Source: Gammaproteobacteria bacterium
GTDB lineage: Bacteria > Pseudomonadota > Gammaproteobacteria > Xanthomonadales > SZUA-36
Length of the DNA: 52,118 nucleotides
Assembly (NCBI GenBank): GCA_024277815.1
Contig: JAJRUM010000016.1
Coordinates: forward strand, 1-52,118
Direction of reading: 5' to 3'
A model generated the notes under the pieces. That model searched no databases. It saw only the letters and a program-made list of their open reading frames with translations, and was not told the DNA's origin. Of this stretch, positions 1-7,356 are shown one piece after another (within the stretch, counting starts at the first letter, position 1; each line of letters opens with the position of its first letter). Both the position numbers and the translations under genes were made by a program.

Positions 1-993
1 GATCATCGACTCGATCAATTTTGGTACCTGTTGCCGGGCTTCTTCAACCGCTTCGTACATTGCATGGCACAGGGCTTCGCGCTCGGCATTGCCATGACTT
101 TTAACCACCACGTTACGCAGCCCCAGCAACGGCGCACCATTATGCTTGGACGGTTCAAATCTTGCCAGTACCCGTTGCAGTGAAGAACGTGCCAGCGCAC
201 CACCCAGCCTGGCCTGCATGCTTGCATCCAGCGCCATGTCCAGGTGTCTGAAGAACATTTTTGCCAGACCCTCCCCCGACTTCAGGATCAGGTTTCCGGA
301 AAAGCCATCACAAATGGCAACGTCTGCCTTGCCGGCAAATATATCGTGGCCTTCGATAAAGCCTGTGTAGTTAAGCGGCAGTTCTTTCAGCATGGCGTGC
401 GCTTCCTTGACCACCGCATCCCCCTTGCTGTCCTCATGCCCCACGTTCAGCAAGGCCACCGTTGGCTGCTCCCGGCTGGCCACCGGGCTGGCAACCGAAC
501 CCATGATGGCGAACTGCACCAGCTGATTAGCACTGACATTCAGGTTGGCACCGAGGTCCAGCAGACTGGTGTGGCCGGTAGCAGAGGGAATTCGCGACAT
601 TAACGCGGGTCGTTCTATACCTGCAAGCATACCCAGCAATTTGACCCCGAGCGCCAGCATCGCAGCAGTACTGCCGGCACTGACACAGGCATCCGCCTTG
701 CCACTGGCGACCTGCTCCATGGCGAGCCACATGCTACTGCCTTTGCCACGCCGCAAAGCCTCGACCGGCCGGGCGTCCGAAGCCAGCGCATGACTGGCTT
801 CTACCAGTTGCAGGCGCTCAGGAATCTGTTGCCCCAGCAAGTGCTGCATTTCTTTCAGCATGCCGCATAGCAGAATTTCGACATCCGGCCGCCGGGCCAA
901 AACATCCAACGCAGCCGGAACGGTCACAGCGGCACCAAAATCGCCACCGTGTACATCCAGCGCAAGGATGGTTTTATCAGGTTTTATCAACAC
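1..993 (-). CDS. plsX: Phosphate acyltransferase PlsX (C-terminal end cut by window edge)
   Basis: PlsX converts acyl-ACP to acyl-phosphate, the first step toward lysophosphatidate, at the inner face of the membrane. The frame reads without a stop from 993 to base 1 (331 codons), so only the last residues are missing. The N-terminus has the family signature ALDVHGGDFG, where most relatives have M in place of H. Further recognisable segments are VSAGSTAAMLALG, LLNVGHEDSKGD and the C-terminal CDGFSGNLILKS. There is no ATG near the start; GTG at 993 or TTG at 990 are the candidates, and an in-frame TGA lies upstream. It follows rpmF on the same strand, the usual order in gammaproteobacteria, where fabH tends to come next (outside the window). 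Confidence 0.95.
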   Translation of the reverse strand, partial: MLIKPDKTILALDVHGGDFGAAVTVPAALDVLARRPDVEILLCGMLKEMQHLLGQQIPERLQLVEASHALASDARPVEALRRGKGSSMWLAMEQVASGKADACVSAGSTAAMLALGVKLLGMLAGIERPALMSRIPSATGHTSLLDLGANLNVSANQLVQFAIMGSVASPVASREQPTVALLNVGHEDSKGDAVVKEAHAMLKELPLNYTGFIEGHDIFAGKADVAICDGFSGNLILKSGEGLAKMFFRHLDMALDASMQARLGGALARSSLQRVLARFEPSKHNGAPLLGLRNVVVKSHGNAEREALCHAMYEAVEEARQQVPKLIESMI

Positions 994-1097
994 GTATTCA
1001 GTGCAGTCCGGAAACGGAACCGCCGACCTCGTATTTCCTCACTTAAACTACGGTGAGAACACCAGGCCGGCGGGTGCACCCCATAAAGGGGCGTTGT

Positions 1098-1298
1098 CTA
1101 TTCTTCGTCGCCGTCGAATTCAACAACCGGCGTATCGATAACCTTGCGGCCCTTGTAGTAACCCTCAGGGGTTACGTTATGGCGCAAATGCGTCTCACCG
1201 GTGGTCTGATCAACCGACAGAGTCGGCGCTTTCAACGCGTCATGTGAACGACGCATGCCGCGGCGTGATGGGGTTTTTCGGCTTTTTTGTACAGCCAT
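1098..1298 (-). CDS. rpmF: 50S ribosomal protein L32
   Basis: Small basic protein of the large ribosomal subunit, 66 residues. The N-terminus [20 protein letters not shown] is the classical L32 start, and the middle keeps the family pattern ([19 protein letters not shown]). It has no zinc-binding cysteines, so it is the Zn-independent form usual in proteobacteria. The acidic end (EFDGDEE) is typical of gammaproteobacterial versions. It lies 30 bases after yceD and about 100 bases before plsX, as in the conserved yceD-rpmF-plsX cluster, and is probably co-transcribed with both. Confidence 0.97.
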   Translation of the reverse strand: MAVQKSRKTPSRRGMRRSHDALKAPTLSVDQTTGETHLRHNVTPEGYYKGRKVIDTPVVEFDGDEE

Positions 1299-1328
1299 GA
1301 TCTTATACTCCTAAAAAATAAAAAAAAT

Positions 1329-1871
1329 TCAATTCTGTTCATCCCGCTCTAGCATTTCCTGCAAAGCGGCAAAGGGGTTGCTTTTGCCCTCTGAATCCTG
1401 ACCCTGCGGGGCTGCTGCTTCAGCTACCTCCCCGCCGGTCGAATACTCAACTGCTTCCAAACCCGGCTTGCGCGGTACCTGTGGCAGGCCAAGCAGCAGT
1501 TCTTCTTCTACCAGGCTGGCAATTGCCAACCGGCCCTGTTCTGTTTTTACCGGTTCATAGTTCTCCGGTATCTCACCCTGCTCGCTGTCGTCATCTATGA
1601 CAACCAGATCACAGCGGCGTTTCACCTGCTCATCGTAAACTTCCAGGCTGGCCTGGCAAATCAACGACAGTGAGGCCTCCACCTGCAAATCAATGATGGT
1701 CCTTTTATCCATGTCACGCCTGAACGCAGCAATAAATGAGGCATCTCCATCTGCACTGACCAACAATGGCACCAGTCGCTTCATTCTGGTCAGCGGTACA
1801 GTACCGCTGAAAACACGCTTACCATCAGCTGCGCGTTCCGGCGAAATCCAGTCTGGGTATTCCCGCGACAT
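1329..1871 (-). CDS. yceD: YceD family (DUF177) 23S rRNA accumulation protein
   Basis: YceD-family proteins affect 23S rRNA accumulation; the mechanism is not well established. The 180-residue product matches family length and ends with the typical KSNPFAALQEML. The middle holds an acidic stretch followed by NYEPV and LVEEELLLGLPQVP, both characteristic. The family CxxC is incomplete: only the first cysteine remains (LICQAS). The frame is open upstream to 1937, but ATG at 1871 is preferred because GGGGGTGAG lies about 7 bases before it and because the upstream extension would cover a palindrome pair that looks regulatory. It is the first gene of yceD-rpmF-plsX, divergent from yceF. Confidence 0.88.
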   Translation of the reverse strand: MSREYPDWISPERAADGKRVFSGTVPLTRMKRLVPLLVSADGDASFIAAFRRDMDKRTIIDLQVEASLSLICQASLEVYDEQVKRRCDLVVIDDDSEQGEIPENYEPVKTEQGRLAIASLVEEELLLGLPQVPRKPGLEAVEYSTGGEVAEAAAPQGQDSEGKSNPFAALQEMLERDEQN

Positions 1872-1897
1872 AAGTTCACTCACCCCCGCCCATTCAT

Positions 1898-1971
1898 GGC
1901 CCAATGTATTGGGTCCACTGTATTTGGCCCATTGCATTGGGACTGTATCGAGCTGTCCTGAACACTTACAA
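1898..1971 (-). promoter_or_regulatory. Candidate yceD promoter with paired palindromic operators
   Basis: Two 16-bp direct repeats, 1898-1913 and 1926-1941, differ at only two positions and each contains a palindrome: CCCAATGTATTGGG at 1900-1913 (arms perfect) and CCCATTGCATTGGG at 1928-1941 (one mismatched pair). Just upstream for yceD are TTGTAA (1971-1966) and TACAGT (1947-1942) with an 18-base spacer, a plausible sigma-70 promoter whose start site would fall inside the second repeat. This is the arrangement of a repressor pair at a transcription start. The regulator is unknown. Confidence 0.4.
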
Positions 1972-2043
1972 TAGGCAGTTCAGGCCAACAATGCCTGCAA
2001 CTTAGTATAACAGCCAAGGTAAACGGGTAATTTTACTACATAA

Positions 2044-2640
2044 ATGAACAGCGAGTCACCACCCAGAAGACTAATTCTTGCCTCGACCAGCAAATACCGC
2101 AATATGTTGCTGCGCAGGCTCGCTCATCCATTCGCCTGCGTAGCACCTGAAACTGACGAAACCGCTGAGCCTGGCGAGTCTCCTGCAGTGCTAACTGGCC
2201 GCCTCGCGCAGCAAAAAGCGCAGGCTGTGGCAGTGGAACACCCGTCTGCCATCATCATCGGCTCAGACCAGGTGGCTATTTTTGACGGCCGGGCCATTGG
2301 CAAGCCCGGCAACCATGACGCTGCACTGGCACAATTGTCGGCTTTCAGCGGACACAGTATTGATTTCCTCACGGCGGTGACAGTGATTTGCAAAGAAAAC
2401 GGCTTTGCCGAACACTACACCGATCGTACCCGGGTTTGTTTCAGGAACCTGCAAGCGGTAGAAATTGAACGCTATCTCAGGCAGGAAGAACCCTATGATT
2501 GCGCCGGTGCCTGCAAGGCCGAGTCCCTCGGCATCGTATTGTTTGAACGCATTGTCTGTGACGACCCCACAGCACTGACCGGCCTGCCACTGATCCGCAC
2601 GGCTGCAATGCTGAGGAATGCCGGGATGCCTTTACCCTGA
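2044..2640 (+). CDS. yceF: Maf-family nucleoside triphosphate pyrophosphatase (YceF type)
   Basis: Maf proteins hydrolyse non-canonical nucleoside triphosphates to monophosphates; the YceF subgroup is known to act on 7-methyl-GTP. The 198-residue protein has the Maf opening RRLILASTSKYRNMLLRRL, the catalytic segment IIIGSDQVA, and CAGACKAESLG, which places it in the YceF rather than the DTVV-bearing dTTP/UTP subgroup. The start ATG at 2044 directly precedes this conserved N-terminus. A TATAAC -10-like box lies at 2006-2011, without a convincing -35. It is divergent from yceD, a conserved neighbour in this class. Confidence 0.92.
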   Translation: MNSESPPRRLILASTSKYRNMLLRRLAHPFACVAPETDETAEPGESPAVLTGRLAQQKAQAVAVEHPSAIIIGSDQVAIFDGRAIGKPGNHDAALAQLSAFSGHSIDFLTAVTVICKENGFAEHYTDRTRVCFRNLQAVEIERYLRQEEPYDCAGACKAESLGIVLFERIVCDDPTALTGLPLIRTAAMLRNAGMPLP

Positions 2641-2681
2641 CCAGCTTTAGCATCCATTGCGTTCAAAGCATCAACCGAACT

Positions 2682-2796
2682 GAGCGGGGATACGGGGTGC
2701 TGCCCTCTGGGACCGTAAAAAACAGGGATGTTTTTTCCGAGCCTACAGGGAGGTATTCACGGCGTGTCCCAGGGGACAGTACCCCATGTCGCCGCG
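2682..2796 (+). repeat. Palindromic intergenic repeat, copy 1
   Basis: 115-bp element with outer ends GAGCGGGGATA and GTCGCCGCG. The 20-base arms 2694-2713 and 2766-2785 pair with 17 Watson-Crick pairs, two G-T pairs and one mismatch. Inside is a second hairpin, AAAAAACA (2717-2724), loop GGGA, TGTTTTTT (2729-2736). The segment between the inner hairpin and the right arm (2737-2765) is the conserved unpaired core, which includes GTATTCACGGC. Five other near-complete copies lie in this window. Confidence 0.85.
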
Positions 2797-2869
2797 GATC
2801 GAATGATACAACGGCTGCAGGATCAGCTGCCATACAAGCCGCCTGAGCCTGCCAGGCTTTGCGACGCAA

Positions 2870-2890
2870 CAGGTCCGTTGACAGGACTTG
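2870..2890 (+). promoter_or_regulatory. Possible fadJ promoter/operator
   Basis: A perfect -35 hexamer TTGACA (2878-2883) sits in the centre of an imperfect inverted repeat, CAGGTCC (2870-2876) and GGACTTG (2884-2890). No good -10 follows at 16-18 bases; TATAAA at 2918-2923 is too far. The inverted repeat in front of beta-oxidation genes could be a repressor site, but it does not match the FadR or PsrA consensus well enough to name. Confidence 0.25.
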
Positions 2891-2950
2891 CAAGCACCAG
2901 TTTTGCCCTTATCTTTTTATAAAGCTTTCACTCCTGGAGTCCTGATAAAC

Positions 2951-4924
2951 ATGACGGCACGCAAACAACCGAAATATAAACACTGGCAGCTTGCGACTGA
3001 CATCGACAATGTGCTTTGGCTGAGCATTGACCGCAAAGGCGAGAGCGTCAACAGCCTGTCGCTGGAAGTACTCAGCGAACTGGAAAGTATTGTTGACGAA
3101 ATGGACAATCAGCCGCCCGCGGGACTGGTTTTGCAATCCGGCAAACCCGGTTCCTTTATCGTCGGAGCCGATGTGCGTGAATTTGACGGCTACGATGATG
3201 CCGAAAAAGCCAGCGAAGGCATCGGCCGCGTACACCGCCTGTTCAATCGGATTGAGGCGCTAAGGTTTCCAACCGTCGTCATCATTGATGGCTTTTGCCT
3301 GGGCGGAGGCGTAGAGCTTGCCCTCACCTTTGACTACCGCATCGCCAGTAACGTGGATCACACCCGGCTGGGTTTCCCCGAAATTCAACTGGGAATCTAC
3401 CCCGGTTTTGGCGGCAGCGCCCGCAGTATTCAACAAATGGGGGCCTCCAATGCCATGTCCATCATGCTCAGCAGCCGTAACCTGCGAGCCAAAGCCGCCC
3501 GGGCCATGGGCCTGGTCGATGAACTGGTTGATGCCCACGGTTCACTGCGCTGGGCCGCGCGCAGGGCCATCCGGCAGGGCCGCAAGAGCCGCCAGCCCGG
3601 GCAGCTGACCCGTTTACAGAACATCGGACCGGTACGGAAGCAACTGGCACGTATCATGCGCAAGAAAGTCGCGGCCCGGGCCAACCCCAAACACTACCCT
3701 GCCCCCTACCAGCTGATCGATGCCTGGGAGCGCTACGGCGACGACCCGCAACGCATGATGGCCGAGGAATCAGTACGGGTGGGCAAACTGATCACCGGGC
3801 AGGCATCAAAGAACCTGCGGCGGGTATTTTTCCTGATGGAAAGGCTCAAGGGTATCGCCAAAAAGACTGACATCAAGGTCCGTCGTGTGCACGTTATCGG
3901 TGCCGGCGTGATGGGCGGCGACATTGCTGCATGGTGTGTACTGCAAGGCCTTGAAGTGACCTTGCAGGACCGTGAACTGAAGTATATTGAACCGGCCCTG
4001 AAACGGGCCAAGAGCCTGTTCAAAAAGAAACTCCGGGATCGTGCCAAGGTGGCCGGTGCCACCAGCCGGCTGATGGCCGATGTCGAAGGCAAAGGCATCA
4101 GCAAAGCCGATGTCATCATCGAGGCCATATTCGAAGATGTCGAAGCCAAGCGCGAACTGTTTGCCAGCCTTGAGCCGCGTATGAAAGCGGATGCCGTACT
4201 GGCGACCAACACCTCCGCCATACCGCTGGCAGATATCTCCTCGGTGCTGAAGAAACCCGGCCGCCTGATCGGCATCCACTTCTTTAACCCGGTGGCCAAG
4301 ATGCCGCTGGTAGAAGTCGTTCACGACAAGAAGACCACTGCCAAACAGATCGCCAGGGCAGCGGCATTTTGTGGTGTCATCAATCGCTTCCCGCTGCCGG
4401 TCAAAAGCGCGCCGGGCTTCCTGGTCAACCGGGTACTGTCAGGCTACATGGCCAAGGCCATGAGCATGCACATGGAGCAGAAGATCCCGATCGAGGTACT
4501 CGACAAGGCCGCTACAAACTTCGGCATGCCAATGGGACCGGTTGAGCTCGCCGATACCGTCGGCCTCGATGTATGCATGAACGTCGTTACCTTGCTGGGT
4601 GGAGAATCAACTGAGAAGGAAGCCGCGCTGCTGCAGGAGAAAGTTGACGCCGGCAAGCTCGGCAAGAAATCCGGGCAGGGTTTTTACCGGTGGGAGAAAG
4701 GCAAGCCACAAAAGGAATCCGCAGCGTCCGGCGGGCACAATCTTGAAGAGATCGCCAACACACTGCTGCAACCCTATTTCGATGCCTGCAAGTCAGCCCT
4801 CGATGATGGCATCGTCGAGGATGCGGACGTCCTCGATGCCGGCATGATATTCGGCACCGGCTTCGCCCCGTTTCTTGGCGGACCCCTGCACTACTTGAAG
4901 CAACAGGAACAAAACAATGACTGA
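2951..4924 (+). CDS. fadJ: FadJ/FadB-type bifunctional enoyl-CoA hydratase / 3-hydroxyacyl-CoA dehydrogenase
   Basis: Alpha subunit of the beta-oxidation complex: it hydrates enoyl-CoA and oxidises 3-hydroxyacyl-CoA with NAD. The 657-residue protein has an N-terminal crotonase domain with oxyanion motif GFCLGGGVELAL and the two expected glutamates (about E122 and E144, the latter in GFPEIQLGIYPGFGG). The NAD-binding domain starts near residue 312 (VHVIGAGVMGGD), the dehydrogenase histidine is near 443 (IHFFNPVAKMPLVEVV), and the C-terminal segment is APGFLVNRVL. The frame is open to 2888, but ATG 2951 starts the conserved part. It overlaps the thiolase gene by 8 bases, so the two are translated together. 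The FadJ rather than FadB assignment rests on the FadI-like partner and the gene order. Confidence 0.9.
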   Translation: MTARKQPKYKHWQLATDIDNVLWLSIDRKGESVNSLSLEVLSELESIVDEMDNQPPAGLVLQSGKPGSFIVGADVREFDGYDDAEKASEGIGRVHRLFNRIEALRFPTVVIIDGFCLGGGVELALTFDYRIASNVDHTRLGFPEIQLGIYPGFGGSARSIQQMGASNAMSIMLSSRNLRAKAARAMGLVDELVDAHGSLRWAARRAIRQGRKSRQPGQLTRLQNIGPVRKQLARIMRKKVAARANPKHYPAPYQLIDAWERYGDDPQRMMAEESVRVGKLITGQASKNLRRVFFLMERLKGIAKKTDIKVRRVHVIGAGVMGGDIAAWCVLQGLEVTLQDRELKYIEPALKRAKSLFKKKLRDRAKVAGATSRLMADVEGKGISKADVIIEAIFEDVEAKRELFASLEPRMKADAVLATNTSAIPLADISSVLKKPGRLIGIHFFNPVAKMPLVEVVHDKKTTAKQIARAAAFCGVINRFPLPVKSAPGFLVNRVLSGYMAKAMSMHMEQKIPIEVLDKAATNFGMPMGPVELADTVGLDVCMNVVTLLGGESTEKEAALLQEKVDAGKLGKKSGQGFYRWEKGKPQKESAASGGHNLEEIANTLLQPYFDACKSALDDGIVEDADVLDAGMIFGTGFAPFLGGPLHYLKQQEQNND

Positions 4925-6197
4925 CACATTACGCAGAGTAGCCATTGTGGGCGGCAGCCGGATTCCATTCTGCCGCTCGAACACCATCTATGCCGACAAA
5001 ACCAACCTGGATATGCTGGCAGCAGCCATCGATGGTGTGGTCGACCGTTTCAGCCTGGCAGGCGAACAGCTTGACGAGGTGATGGCGGGTGCCGTCATGA
5101 CCCACTCCAAGGATTTCAACCTGGCGCGGGAAGCCGTTTTATCCAGCAAGTTGTCACCGTTAACACCTGGCATCACCTTGCAACAAGCCTGTGGCACCAG
5201 CCTGCAAGCCGCGCTGAGCCTGGCGGCAAAAATTGCCAGCGGACAGATCGACAGTGGCATCGCCGCCGGCACCGACACCACCTCGGATGCACCAATCGTG
5301 TTCGGCAAGAAATTTGCCAAGCGCCTGATAAACCTGAGCCAGGCCCGCAGCATGCAACAACGCATGGCGGCACTGAAAGGCTTCAGCCCCAGGGAACTTA
5401 AGCCGGTCTCCCCGACCAACGGCGAGATGCGCACCGGCCTGTCGATGGGACAGCATTGTGAAAGAATGGCGCGCGAATGGGACATCCCCCGTGACGAGCA
5501 GGATTTACTGGCCTTCGAAAGCCACCAAAAAGCAGCAGCGGCATACGACGATGGCTTCTTTGATGAACTGGTGACGCCCTGGGGCGGCGTCGCCCGTTAC
5601 AACAATCTGCGCGCCGACGGCAGCCTTGAAAAGCTGGCAGGCTTACGAACCGCTTTTGACCGTGGCCCAGATGCCACGCTGACCGCCGCCAACAGCACGC
5701 CGTTAACCGATGGTTCTGCGGCCGTTTTGCTATGCTCGGAAGAGTGGGCTGCAGAACATAAGCTGCCGGTACAGGCCTACCTTGTCACCGGTCGCTCAGC
5801 TTCGGTCGATTTCGTCAATGACGAAGGCCTGCTGATGGCACCTACCGTTGCAGTTGCAGAAATGCTGCAGCGCACCGGGCTGAGTTTGCAGGACTTCGAT
5901 TTCTACGAAATCCACGAGGCTTTTGCCGCGCAGGTCCTGTGTACCCTGAAAGCCTGGGAATCAAAGGACTATTGCAAGCAGCGCCTCGGGCTCAAGAAGC
6001 CGCTGGGCAGCATTGACCGGCAGAAGATGAACGTCAATGGCAGCAGCCTCGCCGTCGGCCACCCGTTTGCCGCCACCGGCGCACGCATCATCGCCACGCT
6101 GGCACAACTGCTGGCAGAAAAAGGCTCCGGCCGCGGACTCATATCGGTCTGCACAGCCGGCGGCATGGGTGTCTGCGCAATACTGGAGCGCCCCTGA
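4917..6197 (+). CDS. fadI: FadI-type acetyl-CoA C-acyltransferase (thiolase)
   Basis: Beta subunit partner: thiolytic cleavage of 3-ketoacyl-CoA. The product has 426 residues, close to FadI length and longer than FadA. The nucleophilic cysteine is near residue 92 (QQACGTSLQA), with histidines near 333 (EIHEAFAAQ) and 382 (NGSSLAVGHPFAATGAR) and the second active-site cysteine near 412 (CTAGGMG). The start ATG lies inside the end of fadJ (AATGACTGA), indicating translational coupling and equimolar synthesis. It is followed by a cluster of palindromic repeats and then convergent ybaN. Confidence 0.93.
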   Translation: MTDTLRRVAIVGGSRIPFCRSNTIYADKTNLDMLAAAIDGVVDRFSLAGEQLDEVMAGAVMTHSKDFNLAREAVLSSKLSPLTPGITLQQACGTSLQAALSLAAKIASGQIDSGIAAGTDTTSDAPIVFGKKFAKRLINLSQARSMQQRMAALKGFSPRELKPVSPTNGEMRTGLSMGQHCERMAREWDIPRDEQDLLAFESHQKAAAAYDDGFFDELVTPWGGVARYNNLRADGSLEKLAGLRTAFDRGPDATLTAANSTPLTDGSAAVLLCSEEWAAEHKLPVQAYLVTGRSASVDFVNDEGLLMAPTVAVAEMLQRTGLSLQDFDFYEIHEAFAAQVLCTLKAWESKDYCKQRLGLKKPLGSIDRQKMNVNGSSLAVGHPFAATGARIIATLAQLLAEKGSGRGLISVCTAGGMGVCAILERP

Positions 6198-6216
6198 CGC
6201 CTGCCCTGCTGGCTTC

Positions 6217-6242
6217 GAAGCGTGGCGACATGGGTACCTGTC
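6217..6242 (-). repeat. Repeat family, isolated right-end fragment
   Basis: Reads TCGAAGCGTGGCGACATGGG followed by TACC, matching the outer right end and flank of copy 6 (TCGAAACGCGGCGACATGGG, starting near 26488), with no matching left end. It looks like the remnant of a deleted copy. Confidence 0.55.
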
Positions 6243-6260
6243 AACAGAATCTACAGAACT

Positions 6261-6374
6261 GAGCGTGGATATGGGGGTACACCTTCGGAGACCGTGGCCT
6301 GCAGGACGCAGGCCCCGAGCCCCCAGGGAAGGGTTCACGGCGTGTCTCCGATGGTGTGCCCCCGTGTCACCGCG
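6261..6374 (+). repeat. Palindromic intergenic repeat, copy 2
   Basis: Outer ends GAGCGTGGATAT and GTCACCGCG. Arms 6273-6292 and 6344-6363 pair over 20 bases with one G-T pair or better at position 6 and one mismatch at position 12. The inner hairpin is GGCCTGC, loop AGGAC, GCAGGCC (about 6296-6314). The core reads GGGTTCACGGCGTGTC. It shares its arm class and its downstream tail (to about 6428) with copy 4. Confidence 0.85.
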
Positions 6375-6450
6375 TATTTCACCAAGGAAGGTTCGTCGAA
6401 GGGAACGCGCAACAGGTACCTACCCCCGGAGAAAGCTGGGCAAAGGGAAC

Positions 6451-6550
6451 GCGCGACGGGTGCCTATTTCCGAGACACGCCGTGAATACGTCCATGTAGG
6501 CTCATCACAAACATCCCTGTTTGTGAAGGTCTCGGAAATAGGCACCCGCC
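6451..6550 (-). repeat. Palindromic intergenic repeat, copy 5 (inverted)
   Basis: On the minus strand this copy has perfect 19-bp arms: 6458-6476 and 6529-6547 (GGGTGCCTATTTCCGAGAC and its exact complement). The inner hairpin is TCACAAACA, loop GGGA, TGTTTGTGA. The core has TACATGGACGTATTCACGGC. The outermost bases differ from the other copies (ACGCGCGAC instead of the GCGGGGATAT/GTCGCCGCG pair), suggesting a subtype; the same GGGAACGCGC end also occurs at about 6403 and 6788. Confidence 0.85.
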
Positions 6551-6649
6551 TCCCCTTCCCACCAAACTCCGCACCCAACACAAGTAGAGCCCTCGCAAAA
6601 AACTCCCCTCTCAAATATACCGATAACCACTGATCAAAGCCAAGTAAGC

Positions 6650-6763
6650 GAGCGGGGATATGGGGGTACACCTTCGGAGACCGTGGCCTGCAGGGAGCAG
6701 GCCCCGAGCGTACATGGACGTATTTACAGCGTGTCTCCGACGGTGTGCCCCCATGTCGCCGCG
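6650..6763 (+). repeat. Palindromic intergenic repeat, copy 4
   Basis: Outer ends GAGCGGGGATAT and GTCGCCGCG. Arms 6662-6681 and 6733-6752 pair over 20 bases with one T-G pair and one mismatch. The inner hairpin is GGCCTGC, loop AGGGA, GCAGGCC. The core reads GAGCGTACATGGACGTATTT. Together with its tail (to about 6813) it is a diverged duplicate of copy 2 plus tail. Confidence 0.85.
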
Positions 6764-6785
6764 TATTTCACGAAGAATGTTCTTC

Positions 6786-6849
6786 AAGGGGAACGCGCGA
6801 CAGATACCTACCCCCTGGGCCGCGCACCCATGTCACCGCGGATCAACTG
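6786..6849 (+). repeat. Repeat family, end fragments
   Basis: Contains the GGGAACGCGCGAC type of end followed by CACCCATGTCACCGCGGATC, the right outer end seen in copy 1 (CCCATGTCGCCGCGGATC). No left arm is present. This is a decayed copy next to the ybaN stop. Confidence 0.5.
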
Positions 6850-6871
6850 ACGCCAAACTTACAGAATCAAC

Positions 6872-7246
6872 TCAATCACCCTTCTCAGGCGGCACAGAAG
6901 GCTTGGCAAGAATATAAATCGCCGTTGACAACATCAGTATGCCAACCGTCACTTTGAGCCAGTTCTCAACATTCGAATACATGACCAGCCAGGACAGGCT
7001 TATCAGCATAAAGGTGATGGCAACAATTTTAGCCAGCAATGGAATGACCTGGTGATTACTCCATTGTTGCAGCGGCGGGCCGAACAGGCGGTGGTGGTAC
7101 AACCATTGGTGAAACCTCGCAGAGCTTCTGGAAAAAGCCCATAAGGCCAGCAGCATGAAGGGTGTGGTCGGTAAGACAGGTAGAAAAATGCCGATAAAAC
7201 CGAGGCTGAAAAACAGCCAGCCCAAAGCAAAATAAACATGTTTCAT
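6872..7246 (-). CDS. ybaN: YbaN-family inner membrane protein (DUF454)
   Basis: Small inner-membrane protein of unknown function. The 124-residue product begins KHVYFALGWLFFSLGFIGIF and continues with the family hallmark LPVLPTTPFMLLALWAFSRS, then SARFHQWLYHHRLFGP. Three hydrophobic segments are visible: about residues 5-22, 28-42 and 70-110 (the last probably two helices). ATG 7246 is preferred over an upstream TTG because the family starts immediately before the first membrane segment. It is transcribed alone, convergent with fadI across the repeat cluster. Confidence 0.87.
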   Translation of the reverse strand: MKHVYFALGWLFFSLGFIGIFLPVLPTTPFMLLALWAFSRSSARFHQWLYHHRLFGPPLQQWSNHQVIPLLAKIVAITFMLISLSWLVMYSNVENWLKVTVGILMLSTAIYILAKPSVPPEKGD

Positions 7247-7356
7247 GATCCGTGGGGCAAGCTTCCTGAGCAATCACTCATTTACAAAGGCCCTCATCAA
7301 CACAGGCGCATCTGGCAACACCATGATACCAGCCTGCCCCGGCCGGGGCCCGGCCA

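Larger units (their letters stand above)
2641..2950. other. Intergenic region yceF to fadJ, no gene
   Basis: This 310-base stretch holds repeat copy 1 (2682-2796) and then a probable control region for the fadJ-fadI pair. I see no credible coding frame; the short open frames here are by-products of the GC-rich palindrome. Confidence 0.75.
6198..6871. other. Intergenic repeat cluster between fadI and ybaN, no gene
   Basis: This 674-base gap between convergent genes is largely built of one repeat family: a right-end fragment (6217-6242), copy 2 (6261-6374), copy 5 in the opposite orientation (6451-6550), copy 4 (6650-6763) and another end fragment (6786-6849). The only part without visible repeat is about 6560-6649. 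Open frames of up to 198 codons exist here but are translations of the palindromes and are not believed. Confidence 0.8.

Noticed and set aside
1872-1937. N-terminal extension of YceD to 202 residues
   Set aside because: It would cover the palindrome pair, while ATG 1871 has a strong ribosome-binding site and matches family length.
2717-2736. AAAAAACAGGGATGTTTTTT as a terminator of yceF
   Set aside because: The T run is inside the stem and no T tract follows; it is the inner hairpin of the repeat.
6037-6633. Open frame of 198 codons across the repeat cluster after fadI
   Set aside because: It starts inside fadI in another frame and then translates palindromic repeats; no family resemblance and no ribosome-binding site.
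6217-6849. CRISPR array or insertion sequence
   Set aside because: The repeats are inverted, unequal in spacing and lack spacers; no cas or transposase gene is present.
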